This document shows, piece after piece, positions 4,946-5,650 of a stretch of DNA of 5,650 nucleotides. How positions within the stretch are numbered: position 1 is the first letter of the stretch; each line of letters begins with the position of its first letter. Origin of the DNA: Bacteroidales bacterium (GTDB lineage Bacteria > Bacteroidota > Bacteroidia > Bacteroidales > Muribaculaceae); the NCBI GenBank assembly GCA_009177205.1, contig WFMC01000129.1:6310-11959 (forward strand), in the 5' to 3' direction. Both the position numbers and the translations under genes were made by a program. The notes beneath the pieces are model-generated. The model did not search any database. It saw only the letters and a program-made list of their open reading frames with translations, and was not told where the DNA came from.

Positions 4946-5650
4946 TCAATTGTTCTTGTTGATCAGATTGACAATGACCTTAACCATTGTGTCCTTCTCT
5001 TCGGTGCGACTTTCGGCTATCATGAGGGTAAGCGCCACCAGAGTATTGTCGGCTATGCGTTTGGTGCCGTCCTCGTTGTAGAGAATGCCGTTACCGTTGA
5101 GAAACCATAAGAATAATGTGGCGGCAATGCGTTTGTTGCCGTCGCTGAATGAGTGGTTCTTGGTGACGAGATACAGTAACATAGCTGCCTTCTCCTCAAC
5201 TGAGGGATAAAGATCAACTCCACCAAATGTCTGATAAATCTGCCCGATAGAGCTTTTGAAGGAATCGTCTTTTTCATTACCGAAGAGATTGCTTCCACCG
5301 AATTTCTCATGAAGTTCGCGAATTACCTCCATAGCATTCTCATAAGTTGCATGGAATGACTCTTTGCCGGTTGTGTCTTCAATCTTCAACTCCTGATAAT
5401 CGTATCGATCAAGAGTATCGAGGGCGTAAGTATAGTCTACCACCACATCAAGCAAGGAACGGCTATCTTCGGTCAGCTTCTCTTGATTCTGAATAGTACG
5501 TCCAAGCACTTTCACCAACTGGCTCAACTCATCATACTTCTGCGAGGCTATTCGCTCATTGATCGCGTAGCCTTGCAATAGATACTGTTTCAATATCTTA
5601 TTTGCCCAGATACGGAACTGAGTACCGCGTTTTGACTTTACACGATAGCC
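4946..5650 (-). CDS. RhuM-family protein with Fic/Doc domain (5' partial)
   Basis: The minus-strand frame is open from the right edge to a TGA at 4946-4948 (234 codons); the start is outside. A TTG at 5593 is not the start, because upstream codons read GYRVKSKRGTQFRIWANKIL, the conserved RhuM segment, joining KQYLLQGYAINERIASQ. A helical linker follows, then a Fic/Doc domain with HSFSDGNKR encoded at 5129-5155, followed by a hydrophobic helix AATLFLWFLNGNGIL. Classical Fic AMP-transferases have HxFx(D/E)GNGR; a lysine in place of the second glycine is as in Doc, a kinase of EF-Tu, so phosphotransfer rather than AMPylation is possible. The catalytic His, Asp and Arg are present. RhuM proteins are usually about 330 residues, so roughly 100 are missing here. 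Function in the cell is unknown; Fic/Doc proteins are often toxins or modifiers of host proteins. Confidence 0.85.
   Translation of the reverse strand, partial: GYRVKSKRGTQFRIWANKILKQYLLQGYAINERIASQKYDELSQLVKVLGRTIQNQEKLTEDSRSLLDVVVDYTYALDTLDRYDYQELKIEDTTGKESFHATYENAMEVIRELHEKFGGSNLFGNEKDDSFKSSIGQIYQTFGGVDLYPSVEEKAAMLLYLVTKNHSFSDGNKRIAATLFLWFLNGNGILYNEDGTKRIADNTLVALTLMIAESRTEEKDTMVKVIVNLINKNN

Noticed and set aside
1..5650. CRISPR array or tRNA/rRNA genes
   Set aside because: No regularly spaced direct repeats and no tRNA- or rRNA-like sequence were seen on either strand.

Overview
The window looks like a defence-type accessory region from a member of the Bacteroidales (Bacteroidota). The signs are two promoters with the Bacteroides-type -7 box TAnnTTTG, start codons without a strong Shine-Dalgarno sequence, and several families common there: a stand-alone WYL regulator, a RhuM-Fic protein and a small acidic protein ending in DAYWNID. 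Genus cannot be settled from the sequence alone.

Left part (1-1220): the 3' portion of a WYL-domain transcriptional regulator runs in from the left edge. Its stop codon is shared with the -7 box of a promoter that drives a 53-residue, very acidic, tyrosine-rich protein with no basic residue.

Centre (1233-4012): a complete retron-like cassette. A second promoter, built like the first (same 11-mer, same dyad, same spacing), precedes a roughly 260-nt non-coding region with strong RNA structure. Its ends form a long inverted repeat (1281-1305 with 1516-1540, including a perfect 14-bp core) as expected for the a1/a2 arms of a retron msr-msd RNA, and between them lie at least five hairpins. Twenty bases downstream begins a retron-type reverse transcriptase (motifs QGAPTSP, YADD, VTG) with an unrecognised C-terminal extension of about 175 residues. 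One base after the RT stop begins a 277-residue protein with an RNMKSH motif (R-x4-H) typical of HEPN ribonucleases, a good candidate for the retron effector.

Right part (4013-5650): a 150-bp convergent intergenic region, then two minus-strand genes read from the right edge: a 5'-truncated RhuM-family protein with a C-terminal Fic/Doc domain (HSFSDGNKR), followed 25 bp later by a DUF2971-like gene that is clearly more A+T-rich than its neighbours.

Working model (inference): the retron RT and its msDNA hold the HEPN-like protein in check and release it upon phage interference. The WYL protein, through the dyad found at both promoters, may co-control the small acidic protein and the retron RNA. 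The RhuM-Fic/DUF2971 pair is probably a separate accessory unit.
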